A stretch of DNA of 64,000 nt from Clostridium sp. C8-1-8 (GCF_009928445.1 NZ_JAABNO010000004.1:124001-188000); one strand, 5' to 3'; positions 1 to 9,311 are shown, counted from the first letter of the stretch. Translations and numbers: made by a program. The notes: generated by a model from the letters alone, not told the origin.

Positions 1-1134
1 GGGATAGAATTAGTAGTAGGTGCATTCTTAGCAGGAAATTCAAAAATAACTGTAACTGTTGATGGAAAGAGTGTTTTTATAGCGGTGCTAATAGTGATTT
101 TCGTATTTGTCGGTAGTGGAATAAGCTTCGCTGCAAGAAATAAAGGTGCGTTTTTAGATTGGAATGGATTTTCCTTTAATTCTTATAGTAATGAAAAGAC
201 TGTGTCAAACAAAATGGAGTTTCAAGGAAAGAAGTCAATAACTATAGAGAACAAACAGGGAAAAGTTTCAATCGATAAAAGTGATAGTGATAAGATAGAG
301 GTTGAGGCTAACATAGTCATAGCATATAATGATGAGTCTGCTATTAGTGAATTGCAGAAACAGGCAATTGAGTTTGCAGATGGTGAGGACTTAGTAGTAA
401 GTACAAGCAATCAATCTGGAAAAGATGGAGCTGTAAGAAAGGTTGATTATACAATAAAGCTTCCAGCGTCAGTAAGATATGATGTTGAGAGTGCATATGG
501 TGATGTTTCAATCTCTAACATATCTAGTGATGGAAAGAGTAGTCAATCCAATGGTAGTACTAATATAACCAATGTGAAGGGTAATACAGAAATAACTAAT
601 AAGTATGGATCAGTTAAGGTAGACACTTTAGAAGGAAACTTGCAGCTAAGCTGCAATAACGGAAATATTAACCTATTTAATGTAAAAGGAAAGATAGTAG
701 CTTCAAATTCTTATGGAGCTACCAATGTGGAGAGCATAACTGATGATATAGAGTTTAAAGGCTCAAATGGAGCTTTTACAGGAAAGAACCTAGGAGGGTT
801 TACTAAGGTTACTAGTAAATATGGAGATGTGAATCTTACCAATCCTACAAAAGGGCTAAATGTTGAAGCTAACAACGGTACAATTAAAATTGATTGCAAT
901 AAGCCTATAGAAGGAGATGTAACTGTATATAGCAATTATGGAAGTATAAACACCAAGATAGTAAAGGAACAGTCAGCAAAGTTTAATTGCTCTTCAAGAA
1001 ATGGTACTATTACTAATGACCTAGGACTTTCTGGTGATAATAAAAACAAAAATAGCACTTTAGGTGGTGAAATTAACGGCGGAAAGTACTTGTTCATGAT
1101 GGAAACAAAAAACGGTTCCATAAGTATAAATTAA
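1..1134 (+). CDS. DUF4097-type putative adhesin/surface beta-helix protein (5' end missing)
   Basis: The reading frame is open from base 1, so the gene begins outside the window; the GTG at 85 lies inside a hydrophobic segment and is unlikely to be the start. The visible part begins with about 28 residues, then a transmembrane segment (roughly residues 27-45), then an extracytoplasmic region. That region repeats a strand-turn unit five times at roughly 35-45 residue spacing: AYGDV, KYGSV, SYGAT, KYGDV and NYGSI, each followed by a strand and an NGN or NGT/NGS turn. This pattern is typical of DUF4097/DUF4098 proteins, which are predicted beta-helical surface proteins of unknown function often found with envelope-stress (PspC-like) genes. 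The family call rests on the repeat pattern; the function is unknown. Confidence 0.7.
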   Translation, partial: GIELVVGAFLAGNSKITVTVDGKSVFIAVLIVIFVFVGSGISFAARNKGAFLDWNGFSFNSYSNEKTVSNKMEFQGKKSITIENKQGKVSIDKSDSDKIEVEANIVIAYNDESAISELQKQAIEFADGEDLVVSTSNQSGKDGAVRKVDYTIKLPASVRYDVESAYGDVSISNISSDGKSSQSNGSTNITNVKGNTEITNKYGSVKVDTLEGNLQLSCNNGNINLFNVKGKIVASNSYGATNVESITDDIEFKGSNGAFTGKNLGGFTKVTSKYGDVNLTNPTKGLNVEANNGTIKIDCNKPIEGDVTVYSNYGSINTKIVKEQSAKFNCSSRNGTITNDLGLSGDNKNKNSTLGGEINGGKYLFMMETKNGSISIN

Positions 1135-1254
1135 AAGTTGAGCTTAGAACCTTATAAGTATTGGTGACTTCTTGGAATCTATAAATTTTAGTTGAAGTAT
1201 TTAGCTTCAGTATGTAATAATGTGTTTAGATAGATTTTGAAAGGAGTTACCTTT

Positions 1255-1731
1255 ATGGCAATTAGAAAGATAGTTCAATTAGGTGATGAGCATTTGAAAA
1301 AAATATCAACACCTGTTAAGGAAATAAACGGAGAAGTATTAGCTCTTGTTAAGGATTTGAAGGATACTTTATACTCAGTAGATGGAGTTGGACTTGCTGC
1401 TCCTCAGATAGCAGTAAATAAAAGAGTGGTATTTATAGATTTAAGAGATGGCTCTGAGCCAATTGTTTTAATAAATCCTGAGATAACTTATAGAGAAGGT
1501 AAAGAAGAGGGATATGAGGGATGCTTAAGCTATGTTGGCTATGAAGGACTAGTAGAAAGACCTAAAAAGGTTAAAGTTAAGGCTCTTAACGAAAAAGGGA
1601 AGGTTGTTGAGTATGAAGCAACTGGACTTTTGGCAAGATGCTTCTGTCATGAGATAGATCATTTAGATGGAATCATGTACGTTGATCAGGCTATTGAAAT
1701 GTATGAGCTTGTTGAAGAAGAAGAAGAATAG
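1255..1731 (+). CDS. def: Peptide deformylase
   Basis: This cytoplasmic metalloenzyme removes the formyl group from the N-terminal methionine of new proteins. All three family motifs are present: GVGLAAPQI (motif 1), EGCLS with the metal-binding cysteine (motif 2), and HEIDHLDG with two metal-binding histidines and the catalytic glutamate (motif 3). The protein is 158 residues, a usual length for the short type 1/3 clostridial forms, with an acidic EEEEE tail. The ATG at 1255 is chosen because AAGGAG at 1241-1246 lies 8 bases upstream; the in-frame TTG at 1237 overlaps that ribosome binding site. The gene stands alone and is followed by a strong terminator. Confidence 0.95.
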   Translation: MAIRKIVQLGDEHLKKISTPVKEINGEVLALVKDLKDTLYSVDGVGLAAPQIAVNKRVVFIDLRDGSEPIVLINPEITYREGKEEGYEGCLSYVGYEGLVERPKKVKVKALNEKGKVVEYEATGLLARCFCHEIDHLDGIMYVDQAIEMYELVEEEEE

Positions 1732-1735
1732 TTTT

Positions 1736-1774
1736 AAAAATAGGACTTAGCGAAAAATGCCAAGTCCTATTTTT
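1736..1774 (+). terminator. Rho-independent terminator after def
   Basis: Arms AAAAATAGGACTT and AAGTCCTATTTTT are exactly complementary around a 13-base loop. The structure starts four bases after the def stop codon. Confidence 0.85.
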
Positions 1775-1918
1775 GCTTTTAATAAAGGTATATAGTTTTT
1801 CCTGGCCAAACCTAGTAGTTTTAAAAGCCTATAACAGCTATTTATGGTAACAGCAAAAAATTTATTTGACTGCCAGATTCTCCTCATATGCATTGGAAAA
1901 TGCAGCTGTGCAAAAAAA

Positions 1919-1950
1919 ATCACTAAAGAAGAACGCTTTAGTGATTTTTT
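1919..1950. terminator. Bidirectional terminator
   Basis: The perfect inverted repeat ATCACTAAAG / CTTTAGTGAT has an A-run on the left and a T-run on the right. It can end transcription from either side, most directly from the minus-strand DUF2383 gene whose stop lies just downstream. The rest of the 1775-1956 interval shows no gene. Confidence 0.75.
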
Positions 1951-1956
1951 ATATGT

Positions 1957-2424
1957 CTAAAACCTACTTTGACTAATTTTGTTTAAAAATATCTGAGCAA
2001 GATCTTTATTATCCTGAATTATCTTTTCAATGATTTCACGGCTGGTGGAATCTAAGTTGTTATTATCTTCTATAAATCTATCTCCCATAGTAAAACCGGT
2101 TTTGCAAGCTTTGTAGGCTTCATTAAGTACTTCTTCATCTGAATCAACAGTTAAGTTTTTTATGTTTTCGTATATTTGAGATAATGTTCCTATAAGTCCT
2201 ACCTGTTCTTTTGGAATGCCTCCAAGTTGATCAATTCTTTCTTTTAGTATATTGCTATGCATTAGATAGGTAGCTTGAACTTGTAAGAAAATCTGTTTTA
2301 AACTATTATCTTTTGCTTTTTTTTGAAGGTTTTCAAAGGCTTCAAGTCCCATTTGAGTTCCTTTTAATACACGATTTAACTCTATCACTATTTCTTTTGG
2401 TGGAGCTTGAATAGACATATACAT
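1957..2424 (-). CDS. DUF2383 four-helix-bundle protein (ferritin-like, PA2169 family)
   Basis: The protein has about 155 residues, is almost wholly alpha-helical and lacks a signal peptide. Its layout (helix with ELNRVLKGTQMGLEAFENL, helix with LMHSNILKERIDQLGG, then two more amphipathic helices) fits the DUF2383 family of ferritin-like four-helix bundles, whose role is unknown; relatives in spore-formers have been linked to the spore surface. Several ATG codons lie close together at the start. ATG at 2424 sits 5 bases after GGGAG and is the best spaced; 2427 and 2418 are possible. The gene is monocistronic and divergent from the next one. The family call is moderately sure; the function is not known. 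Confidence 0.65.
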   Translation of the reverse strand: MYMSIQAPPKEIVIELNRVLKGTQMGLEAFENLQKKAKDNSLKQIFLQVQATYLMHSNILKERIDQLGGIPKEQVGLIGTLSQIYENIKNLTVDSDEEVLNEAYKACKTGFTMGDRFIEDNNNLDSTSREIIEKIIQDNKDLAQIFLNKISQSRF

Positions 2425-2695
2425 CATCACTCCCTTAAATAATTTCTTAGATATAGGTGGAACATCTTTATATACAACCCATAAATTTTCTACTTTCAGT
2501 TCTAATATTTATATTGATACTAGAAGATACTATATATAAAGTTATATTCATTTGATAGTTTAATCAAAAAGTAAAGATTTATACTTAAGTGCTAAAACAC
2601 TTGGTTTTATAAAGATTAATAGTAAAATAAGTTATTTACTCATGGCTATTATTATTGTATACTGGTGTATATACACTAAAGGGAGATGAATTACT

Positions 2696-3217
2696 ATGAA
2701 TAAAACTAAGAATTTAACTTATATTGCAGTACTTGTGGCGTTAGCCATTTTAATACCTATTACTTTCGGGTTTGCAACAATAACAATACCACCATTTACA
2801 GCAACTATAGCAGCTCATGTTCCAATGTTCCTAAGTATGTTTGTATCGCCTTTTGCAGCGGTGGCAGTTGGCTTAGGAAATGCAGTGGGATTTCTTATAG
2901 CTGGAAAGCCTATATATGTAGTTTTAAGAGCGCTTATGCATGTTTTTGTTGGACTTGCTGGAGCATTAATGATTAAAAAAGGTGTTTCTTATGGAAAGAC
3001 AGTAGCATTTACTTCCCCAATCCATGGTGGGTTAGAAGCGTTAGTAGTTATGCCTTTCCCAGGTTTTAATTTTAAAGCCATACTAATAACTGTGTTTATA
3101 GGTACTTTAATTCACCATTTCATAGATGGTACTATAACATACGTCTTAGTTGAATCTATATCAAAGGCAACTAGAAAAGATTTTAGAAAGGTCTTAGCAG
3201 GATCTACTGATAAATAG
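2696..3217 (+). CDS. ECF-type transporter S component-like membrane protein
   Basis: The protein has 173 residues and five to six predicted membrane helices with very short loops, the architecture of substrate-binding (S) subunits of energy-coupling-factor vitamin transporters. Recognisable family features are the AHVPMFLSMFVSPFAAV segment, the conserved GFLIAGKP loop and the RALMH helix. Such S units dock onto a shared EcfAA'T module encoded elsewhere; no such module is in this window. The substrate cannot be read from the sequence; niacin or another vitamin would fit relatives. The ATG at 2696 has GGGAG 10 bases upstream. It is convergent with the next gene and shares a terminator with it. 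Confidence 0.6.
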   Translation: MNKTKNLTYIAVLVALAILIPITFGFATITIPPFTATIAAHVPMFLSMFVSPFAAVAVGLGNAVGFLIAGKPIYVVLRALMHVFVGLAGALMIKKGVSYGKTVAFTSPIHGGLEALVVMPFPGFNFKAILITVFIGTLIHHFIDGTITYVLVESISKATRKDFRKVLAGSTDK

Positions 3218-3221
3218 TTTT

Positions 3222-3267
3222 AAATAAAGTAAAAGGTCACCTGACAAGGTGGCCTTTTACTTTATTT
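3222..3267. terminator. Bidirectional terminator between convergent genes
   Basis: A 20-bp stem, with arms AAATAAAGTAAAAGGTCACC and GGTGGCCTTTTACTTTATTT (one G-U pair), surrounds a 6-base loop. The A/T-rich ends serve both the plus-strand ECF-type gene and the minus-strand reductase gene, whose last two codons lie inside the right arm. Confidence 0.9.
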
Positions 3268-4098
3268 AATTGCTATTGTGCCTAAGTAGTTTTTTACACT
3301 ATCTTGCCATGAAGGCATTTTTATATTGAAGCAGTTATATAAAAGACAGGTATTCATAGCAGTATAGCTTGGTCTTGGAGCTATATTGGTTATGGCCTCA
3401 GTAGCAAGAGGTAAAACATTTTTTTGAAGATTAAAATACTCAAATACATACTTAATCACATCAACTTTTGAAACAGCTCCTTCATTTACACAATTGTACA
3501 CTCCGTAAAAGTCAGAGGCTATAATTTGGGAAACAGAACTACATAAATCTTCAATATAAGTTGGATTTATAACAGCGTTGGATATTAAAAATATAGGAGT
3601 AGTAGATTGAGATAAAGCTTTTTTTATATAGCAATCACTTCCTCCAAAGCACCAAGAGGTCCTTATTATAAAATATTTACTACATATGGTACGAATAAGC
3701 TTTTCTGCTGCTAGCTTGGACTTACCATATATATTTATTGGAGTACATTTATCGGTTTCAAAGTATGGAGAGTGCTTTTCACCTCCGTAAACATAAGCAG
3801 AAGAAATGTATACAATAGGAATTGATAGGCTATTACAAGCATAAGCTACGTTTAGTGTTCCTAGAGTATTTACGGTATAAGATTCAGTCTCATGGGTTTC
3901 ACAAAAGTCTATATCTGACAATCCAGCAGCTTGTATAACTATGTCAGGTGAATACGATTGTACTTGTTGCAGAACTAAGTCTTTATCAGTTATATCCAAA
4001 GTATCTTTATCTAGGGCTATGACTTGGTGCTGTTTCTTTAAATAGTTAGATAGATAGTTTCCTATATTACCGCTAGAACCTAAAACCATTATTTTCAT
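3262..4098 (-). CDS. RmlD-like NAD(P)-dependent sugar-nucleotide reductase
   Basis: This is an extended short-chain dehydrogenase of the dTDP-4-dehydrorhamnose reductase (RmlD) group. The N-terminus holds the nucleotide-binding signature GSSGNIGNYL. AAGLSDIDFCE corresponds to the RmlD 'N/AA.T.VD.AE' loop, and YGKSKLAAE supplies the YxxxK catalytic pair near residue 125; RTSWCFG follows as in RmlD. Its 278 residues match the family. It stands alone rather than in an rml operon, so the true substrate could be another 4-keto sugar or sugar nucleotide. GAGGTGAG lies just upstream of the start. The fold assignment is solid; the exact reaction is inferred. Confidence 0.75.
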   Translation of the reverse strand: MKIMVLGSSGNIGNYLSNYLKKQHQVIALDKDTLDITDKDLVLQQVQSYSPDIVIQAAGLSDIDFCETHETESYTVNTLGTLNVAYACNSLSIPIVYISSAYVYGGEKHSPYFETDKCTPINIYGKSKLAAEKLIRTICSKYFIIRTSWCFGGSDCYIKKALSQSTTPIFLISNAVINPTYIEDLCSSVSQIIASDFYGVYNCVNEGAVSKVDVIKYVFEYFNLQKNVLPLATEAITNIAPRPSYTAMNTCLLYNCFNIKMPSWQDSVKNYLGTIAIK

Positions 4099-4124
4099 AA
4101 ACTCACCTCATTCCATTTGTTAGG

Positions 4125-4210
4125 GATGTACCACTTCATAATTAAAGCTATATTTTCAACACCTCAAATATGGGAGGATGAAAACAGTTTTAGGATTGCA
4201 GTTGTACATC
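4125..4210. repeat. PAL-A palindromic repeat, copy 1
   Basis: The left end GATGTACCACTTCATAAT and right end GGATTGCAGTTGTACATC form imperfect inverted ends of an 86-bp non-coding element. Related copies lie at 6735-6823, 8173-8221 and 15290-15384. This copy sits between the divergent reductase and helD genes. Confidence 0.65.
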
Positions 4211-4339
4211 TTTAATAAATTTAATTTTCACTAAAAACATAAATTCACATTAAATTATATGAAAAACACCATATGTTTATTGACAACAATTGTATAAAAT
4301 TAATATAATTTTTATTTAGAGACCAAAGGTGGTGAAGAT

Positions 4340-6634
4340 ATGATTAAAGAAGAGGAATTAAATTATGAGAAGGGGCATCTTAGAGAAACTAAACAGTGGC
4401 TAGAGGATGCTGCTTCTGAACAGGGCGAGGAAGAACAAAAACTTTTAGAAAAGATAGGAAAGCTAAAAAAGGCATCTAAGGGAAAATACAATGAAGAGCT
4501 AGAGACCGAAGAGAAGATATATAATATTGTTCATAAAAATGTTGAGAAGTATAAAGAATCTATAGAGCAACCTTACTTTGCTAGAATTGATTTTAGAGAA
4601 TACAGAAAGAAGGAAGAGGTATTCTACATAGGTAAGTTTGGATTAGGGGATATGACTAAGGGTGAGGAATTAGTTATTGACTGGAGAGCTCCTATAGCTG
4701 ATTTATACTATAGTGGAACTCAAGGAGATGCCTATTATAGAGCACCTGCAGGAGTAATACAAGGAAACCTTTCTTTAAAAAGAAAATTTCTCTTTGAAGA
4801 TGGCGATATAAAGGATATTTTTGATGAGGGAATTAACGAAATTATACTTAAGAATACTATGGGTGATAGTGGAGATAATGCTTTAATAGATGAATTCTTA
4901 AAGATTAATTTAGAGCAAAGCACTGGTAGGAAGCTTAAGGAAGTAGTTGCTACTATACAAAAAGAGCAGAATGATATAATTAGAGCGGAAAAAAACGCTC
5001 CTATAATAGTTCAAGGGTCAGCTGGATCAGGAAAGACTACTGTAGCACTTCACAGGCTTGCATATCTGCTTTATAGATACAAGGATAAGCTAAGTGGTCA
5101 GGATATATTGGTTATAGCTCCTAATAAGCTTTTCTTAGATTATATATCTGAAGTTTTACCTACCTTAGGAGTAGGTGAAGTGCTTCAAAAAACTTTTGAA
5201 GATTTTGCACAAGACTTTTTAAAGCTTAAGGGAAAGATATATTCTAAAGATAAAAAGCTCCAACAAGTCTTAGAGAGTGAAGATACCGAGGAAGTTAAAT
5301 ATATAACTAATTCTAGTAAAGTAAAAGGTTCCATGGTGTTTAAGTCAATCTTGGATAGGTTCCTTTTAATATTAGAGAGAGAATCGGCAGATATTAAAGA
5401 TATAAAGATTCAAGGCTTTACTGTGTTTGAAGAGAAGGAAATCAAAAGGTTGTATGTAAAAGATATGAAGCATATGCCTATCAATAGGAGAAAAGACGAA
5501 ATTAAGAGATATTTTCTATTGAAGTTAAACGAAAAGCTGATGAAGGTTATTGAGAAGATAGATTTTCAGTATGAGTATCAAATATCTAGAATAAAAAAGC
5601 AAATGGATGATTGTCAAGAAAGAAGAGAAAAGCTCATAGAAATATATGATGAAAGAGACAAATTTAAAAATAAGATCAGAACAGAAGGCAGAAGTGAATT
5701 TGATACTTATTTTGATAATTGGAAGGGTATTGATACAAAAGATTTATATAGAAGATTATTTACTGAAGAGGGATTGTTTGACGAGTTGACGGATGGTGTT
5801 GTACCTAAAAAACTCTGGGATTACATTAGTGCAAAGCTTCAAAAGGATGATGAAGAGGGAATAATTGATAGTGACGATATTGCAGCTATGCTTTATCTAA
5901 AGTTGATGGTTGAAGGTGTTCCAGAAGATAAAAAGTATAAGCATATAGTTATAGACGAAGCTCAGGACTACTCTCCACTTCAGATGTGTGTAGCTTCAAT
6001 GCTTGCACTAGGCAACTCTATGACTATAGTAGGAGATATAGGCCAAGGTATATATTATTATAAAGGAATTGATCAATGGGAAAAATTAATCGAAGACGTA
6101 TTTCATGGTGAGTGCAGCTACATACCATTAACTCAAAGCTATAGATCCACTATTGAAATAATAAATTTTGCAAATAAAGTGCTTAAAAAGCAAAAAAATA
6201 ATTTAAAGCCTGCCACTCCAGTATTAAGGCATGGAGAGGAACCAAAGATAATACAATATGAGGATAATAAAGAGTTTGCAGAGCAAGCAGATGCTATTGT
6301 AGAAAAAGTTTTAGACAATGGTAAGAACAGCGTTGCTATAATAGGCCGTACCTTTGAAGAATGTAAAAAGATTAGAGATATAATGAAGAAAAATTCTAAG
6401 AATCAGTGGACGCTTATCAAGGAAGCTGACAAGAATATAAAACTTGATAAGATAATAATCCCATCTTATCTTACGAAAGGTTTAGAGTTTGACTGTTCTA
6501 TAGTATTTAACTGTAATGATGAAGTTTATGGAGATAGTGAACTTAATAAAAAGCTGCTATATGTAGTTTTGACAAGAGCACTTCATTATCAATATGTGTT
6601 TTATAATGGTAATGTTAGCAATTTGTTAGAATAA
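4340..6634 (+). CDS. helD: HelD-type superfamily 1 helicase (RNA polymerase recycling factor)
   Basis: HelD is an ATP-driven motor that pulls stalled RNA polymerase off DNA. The 764-residue protein starts with a charged helical arm (residues 1-60, probable coiled coil), which in HelD enters the polymerase secondary channel. The UvrD-like core follows: Walker A GSAGSGKTT near residue 229, a long helical insertion (about 300-470), Walker B DEAQDYSP near residue 537, GDIGQGIY, QSYRST, and the C-terminal LTKGLEFD and VVLTRAL motifs. GGTGGTGA precedes the ATG. The gene is monocistronic. UvrD/PcrA is the alternative, but the N-terminal arm, the length and the WRAPIADLYY segment are typical of HelD. 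Confidence 0.88.
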   Translation: MIKEEELNYEKGHLRETKQWLEDAASEQGEEEQKLLEKIGKLKKASKGKYNEELETEEKIYNIVHKNVEKYKESIEQPYFARIDFREYRKKEEVFYIGKFGLGDMTKGEELVIDWRAPIADLYYSGTQGDAYYRAPAGVIQGNLSLKRKFLFEDGDIKDIFDEGINEIILKNTMGDSGDNALIDEFLKINLEQSTGRKLKEVVATIQKEQNDIIRAEKNAPIIVQGSAGSGKTTVALHRLAYLLYRYKDKLSGQDILVIAPNKLFLDYISEVLPTLGVGEVLQKTFEDFAQDFLKLKGKIYSKDKKLQQVLESEDTEEVKYITNSSKVKGSMVFKSILDRFLLILERESADIKDIKIQGFTVFEEKEIKRLYVKDMKHMPINRRKDEIKRYFLLKLNEKLMKVIEKIDFQYEYQISRIKKQMDDCQERREKLIEIYDERDKFKNKIRTEGRSEFDTYFDNWKGIDTKDLYRRLFTEEGLFDELTDGVVPKKLWDYISAKLQKDDEEGIIDSDDIAAMLYLKLMVEGVPEDKKYKHIVIDEAQDYSPLQMCVASMLALGNSMTIVGDIGQGIYYYKGIDQWEKLIEDVFHGECSYIPLTQSYRSTIEIINFANKVLKKQKNNLKPATPVLRHGEEPKIIQYEDNKEFAEQADAIVEKVLDNGKNSVAIIGRTFEECKKIRDIMKKNSKNQWTLIKEADKNIKLDKIIIPSYLTKGLEFDCSIVFNCNDEVYGDSELNKKLLYVVLTRALHYQYVFYNGNVSNLLE

Positions 6635-6638
6635 TAGA

Positions 6639-6727
6639 AGAGTTTACATGAATGAATTAATACTTGTTTGAAAATCCAGAGTTCTATAGATTTTAGAAAA
6701 TTTATAAATAATAGTTAGTTAAGAACC
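6639..6727. repeat. PAL-B palindromic repeat, copy 1
   Basis: This degenerate member of a second palindrome family runs from AGAGTTTAC to TAGTTAGTTAAGAACC. It aligns along its length with copies at 22084-22179, 28730-28825 and 31157-31249; shared blocks are TTGTTTGAAAATC, AATTTTAG and TAAATTAATAGTT. It directly follows the helD stop codon. Confidence 0.55.
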
Positions 6728-6734
6728 CTGTAAG

Positions 6735-6823
6735 GATGTGCCACTTCGTTATAAAATTTATATTTTTAAAAGTTTTTATCAAAAATAGCTTTAAAAGTAG
6801 ATTTTGTATCGAAGTGGTATACC
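6735..6823. repeat. PAL-A palindromic repeat, copy 2
   Basis: The ends GATGTGCCACTTCG and CGAAGTGGTATACC are inverted. The interior, with TATAAAATTTATATTTT, matches copies 3 and 4. It abuts PAL-B copy 1, so the whole 6635-6951 gap before fprA is mostly two repeats plus the fprA promoter and ribosome binding site. Confidence 0.65.
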
Positions 6824-6951
6824 TTTAAAGTAAGGTTATTTAAAAGGGATAATATGGATAAGATTGTAAAATACAAGCGTGTATGGTACAATTTATGTGG
6901 TTTTTATTTTATTCTTTAGAAAATTTTCATTATGTGTTTGGAGGTAGTAAA

Positions 6952-8118
6952 ATGAGTGCAGAAAAGATCAGAGATAATATATATTGGGTTGGTGTTAAAG
7001 ATGCTGAATTAAGAGTATTTGATATCATAATGGAAACCAAAAAAGGTACAACCTATAATGCCTATTTAATAGAAGATGATAAAATAGCTGTAGTTGACAG
7101 CGTAAAAAATGGATTTTATGAAGAGTTTAAAAGTAATATAAAAGCAGTAATCGGCGATAAGGCTATAGACTATATAGTAGTTCAACATACAGAATTAGAT
7201 CATAGCGGATCTGTGATAAGATTAATGGAAGATTATCCAGAAGCTAAGGTGGTTGGTTCAAGAGCAGCTATTAACTATCTTAAAAATATAGTTAATAGAC
7301 CATTTGATGCTATTGAAGCTAAGGAAGACTTAAGTTTAGGAAAAACTACTCTAAAGTTTATATCAGCTCCTAATCTACACTGGCCAGATACAATATTCAC
7401 TTATGTAGAAGAAAAAGCGCTTCTATTTACTTGTGACTTTACAGGATGCCATTATTGTCCAGAAGGAAATATAACAGACAGTTTTTCTGATGACTACTTT
7501 GAAGAAATGAAGTATTACTTTGAAGTTATAATGGGACCATTTAAGAAATTCGTAAAGCAAGGCTTAGCTAAGATAGATGGACTTAAGATTGATATAATAG
7601 CACCAAGTCATGGACCACTACATGTTTCAGATGCAAGCAAATATTTGAAACTTTATGATGAATGGTCAACTGTAGCACCAATTGAAAAAAATGTACAAGT
7701 ATTCTACATATCAGCTTACGGAAATACTGAAGCTATTGCTAAATATGTAACAGAAAAGATTGGTGAAAAGGGAGTAAAGGTAGAAGTTCATGAGATAACT
7801 TCTATGTCCTTAGAAAAAGCGGCAGAGTTAATAGACAACAGTTCTGCATTTCTAATAGGATCACCAACAATAAATCAAGATGCAGTTAAGCCATCATGGG
7901 ATCTTTTATCTCTAGTTAATCCAATTGTTAACAGAGCAAAGCCTGCTGCTGCTTTTGGATCTTTTGGATGGAGTGGTGAAGGTGTACCAATGCTTACAGA
8001 AAGACTTAAGAGTCTAAAGCTAAAAACTATTGATGGACTTAAGGTTAATTTTGTACCATCTGAAGAGGATTTTAAAAACGCAGATCAATTTGTTGAAAGC
8101 TTCATGAGCTTAGTTTAG
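6952..8118 (+). CDS. fprA: A-type flavoprotein / flavodiiron protein
   Basis: Flavodiiron proteins reduce O2 to water, or NO to N2O, and protect anaerobes. The N-terminal metallo-beta-lactamase domain carries the di-iron ligands: HTELDH, then H in NLHWPD, D 19 residues later in CDFTG, and H in PSHGPL, with the family's HxExDH-H-x18-D-H spacing. The C-terminal half is a flavodoxin domain starting at [16 protein letters not shown] with the FMN-binding loop, then SPTINQ and SFGWSGEG. The ATG at 6952 is chosen because GGAGG lies at 6940-6944; the longer frame from 6883 would run through the ribosome binding site. Length is 388 residues, as usual for the family. Reductant is presumably rubredoxin encoded elsewhere. 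Confidence 0.92.
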   Translation: MSAEKIRDNIYWVGVKDAELRVFDIIMETKKGTTYNAYLIEDDKIAVVDSVKNGFYEEFKSNIKAVIGDKAIDYIVVQHTELDHSGSVIRLMEDYPEAKVVGSRAAINYLKNIVNRPFDAIEAKEDLSLGKTTLKFISAPNLHWPDTIFTYVEEKALLFTCDFTGCHYCPEGNITDSFSDDYFEEMKYYFEVIMGPFKKFVKQGLAKIDGLKIDIIAPSHGPLHVSDASKYLKLYDEWSTVAPIEKNVQVFYISAYGNTEAIAKYVTEKIGEKGVKVEVHEITSMSLEKAAELIDNSSAFLIGSPTINQDAVKPSWDLLSLVNPIVNRAKPAAAFGSFGWSGEGVPMLTERLKSLKLKTIDGLKVNFVPSEEDFKNADQFVESFMSLV

Positions 8119-8119
8119 G

Positions 8120-8168
8120 ATTATAGGGTTTTATTACGAAAACTTAATAGTTGAAGTTATAACCCTAT
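8120..8168. repeat. Short PAL-B-like palindrome after fprA
   Basis: TATAGGGTT and AACCCTATA form the outer arms. The interior AACTTAATAGTTGAAGTTAT matches the right end of PAL-B copy 3, which has AACTTAATAGTTGACTTAT. It may double as a weak terminator for fprA, but no T-run follows. Confidence 0.45.
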
Positions 8169-8172
8169 ATGT

Positions 8173-8221
8173 ATGTACCACTTCATGATGAAATTTATAT
8201 TTTCAGATTGAAGTGGTACAG
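8173..8221. repeat. PAL-A palindromic repeat, copy 3 (compact)
   Basis: TGTACCACTTCATGATG, then AAATTTATATTTTC, then GATTGAAGTGGTACA: the same ends as the longer copies but with most of the middle missing, leaving about 49 bp. Confidence 0.7.
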
Positions 8222-8229
8222 TTAGTTTA

Positions 8230-8369
8230 GGTGATATCTACGTATTCACTGAAATTAAGTGGTTAGTCATCCCATGTTTAGATGAGCTTGCGCAAAGAAT
8301 TAATATGATTTTGGCATGTTTCATTTCCTATATAACCACTTAACTTCTAAAATATTATTAGAGATATCC
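8230..8369. mobile_element. MITE copy 1 (about 140 bp, diverged)
   Basis: The element holds GAAATTAAGTGGTTAGTCATC, GCTTAGATGAGC-like core sequence (here GTTTAGATGAGCTTGCGC) and TAACCACTTAACTTCTAAAATATTATTA. These match the 119-bp element at 14123-14241, with extra bases in the middle. It fills the space between PAL-A copy 3 and the DUF1292 gene; the 8370-8532 remainder shows only AT-rich promoter-like DNA. Flanking 8-mers match at 6 of 8 positions. Confidence 0.7.
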
Positions 8370-8532
8370 TAAATTTACAATTAATTTCAAAGCATCTTTT
8401 TATAAATTGCAGGTGTTCTAAAATACATTTAAGATTTAGGGAATACATAGGTAGTAATGTTATTAAGAATAGATATTTAAGTTGAAGCAATAATAATTTA
8501 TATATAAACTTATTAGTATAAGGAGATTTTTT

Positions 8533-8790
8533 ATGAGTGATTTAGATGAAAAAGAAATAATGTCTTTCAGAGATGAAAATGGAAATAAAGTTGATTTTGA
8601 AGCAGTTGCGAGAATATTTTTAGAAGAACAGGAATATTTAATATTGTCACCTCTTGAAGAAGGTGCTGATGAAGAAGATGCATTTGTCTTTAGAGTGGAT
8701 GAAGTAGAAGGAAAAGAAGAATATAATCTTGTAGAAGATGATAATGAATTTGAAGCAGTAAAGAAAGAATATAAAAAATTATTATATTAA
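8533..8790 (+). CDS. DUF1292 family small acidic protein
   Basis: This 85-residue, very acidic cytoplasmic protein matches the DUF1292 (YrzB-like) pattern: [28 protein letters not shown], then [13 protein letters not shown] and a C-terminal FEAVKKEY helix. The family is widespread in Firmicutes and has no known function. AAGGAG ends 8 bases before the ATG. It is followed after 13 bases by another acidic protein gene and probably shares its transcript. Confidence 0.85.
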   Translation: MSDLDEKEIMSFRDENGNKVDFEAVARIFLEEQEYLILSPLEEGADEEDAFVFRVDEVEGKEEYNLVEDDNEFEAVKKEYKKLLY

Positions 8791-8803
8791 TGGGGGTGTA
8801 AAT

Positions 8804-9199
8804 GTGAATAAGTCAGGAATTATTAAGTTTTTAAGTGAAAATGAACTTTCAGATATTCAAGAAATCGAATACAAAGAAGGTCTTGTATTAAGATTTTTCT
8901 ATGATTTTGATGATGTCGAATTAGATGGAGCAAAGGCATATTCAAATGAAGAAAGTGACTACGAAGAAGAAAGCGCAGAGTGGTACTCTGAATTTTTCTT
9001 GCCATACTTAAACGATACAGCCATTGACAATGTAACTGATATTGTAGACGAATTGAATGAAGAGTTTGGGGTTGAAGCTCAATTCATTTCTTATGATATA
9101 GATTCGGCTAACTACAGTTATAATGAGTTTGTTGCAGTATTCTTTGAAGGCGATAAAAAAATTGATATTGATGATGTGATGGATGAGTTAGGATTATAG
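8804..9199 (+). CDS. Conserved acidic protein of unknown function
   Basis: I do not recognise this 131-residue protein as a named family. It is strongly acidic, soluble, lacks a signal peptide and has a mixed alpha/beta pattern. It starts at GTG 8804 behind GGGGGTG at 8792-8798; the ATG at 8802 overlaps in another frame and stops at once. It lies 13 bases after the DUF1292 gene, so the two are probably one operon. A terminator follows. Confidence 0.75.
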   Translation: MNKSGIIKFLSENELSDIQEIEYKEGLVLRFFYDFDDVELDGAKAYSNEESDYEEESAEWYSEFFLPYLNDTAIDNVTDIVDELNEEFGVEAQFISYDIDSANYSYNEFVAVFFEGDKKIDIDDVMDELGL

Positions 9200-9233
9200 T
9201 AGTATAGTTATTTTATTGAATAATTTATTATCT

Positions 9234-9268
9234 AAGGCCTCTTTAGTATTTTTCTAAAGAGGCCTTTT
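9234..9268 (+). terminator. Terminator of the DUF1292 operon
   Basis: Arms AAGGCCTCTTTAG and CTAAAGAGGCCTT around a short T-rich loop, followed by TTT. Confidence 0.85.
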
Positions 9269-9311
9269 AATGTCCTGAAAATATAGTGTTCATATAAGAC
9301 TCCAACATTAA

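Noticed and set aside
2640..2675. Operator-like GTATACTGGTGTATATAC before the ECF-type gene
   Set aside because: The inverted symmetry is partial and I could not tie it to a known vitamin repressor site.
6883..6951. Longer N-terminus of the flavodiiron protein
   Set aside because: It runs through the GGAGG site of the ATG at 6952 and is absent from the usual family length.
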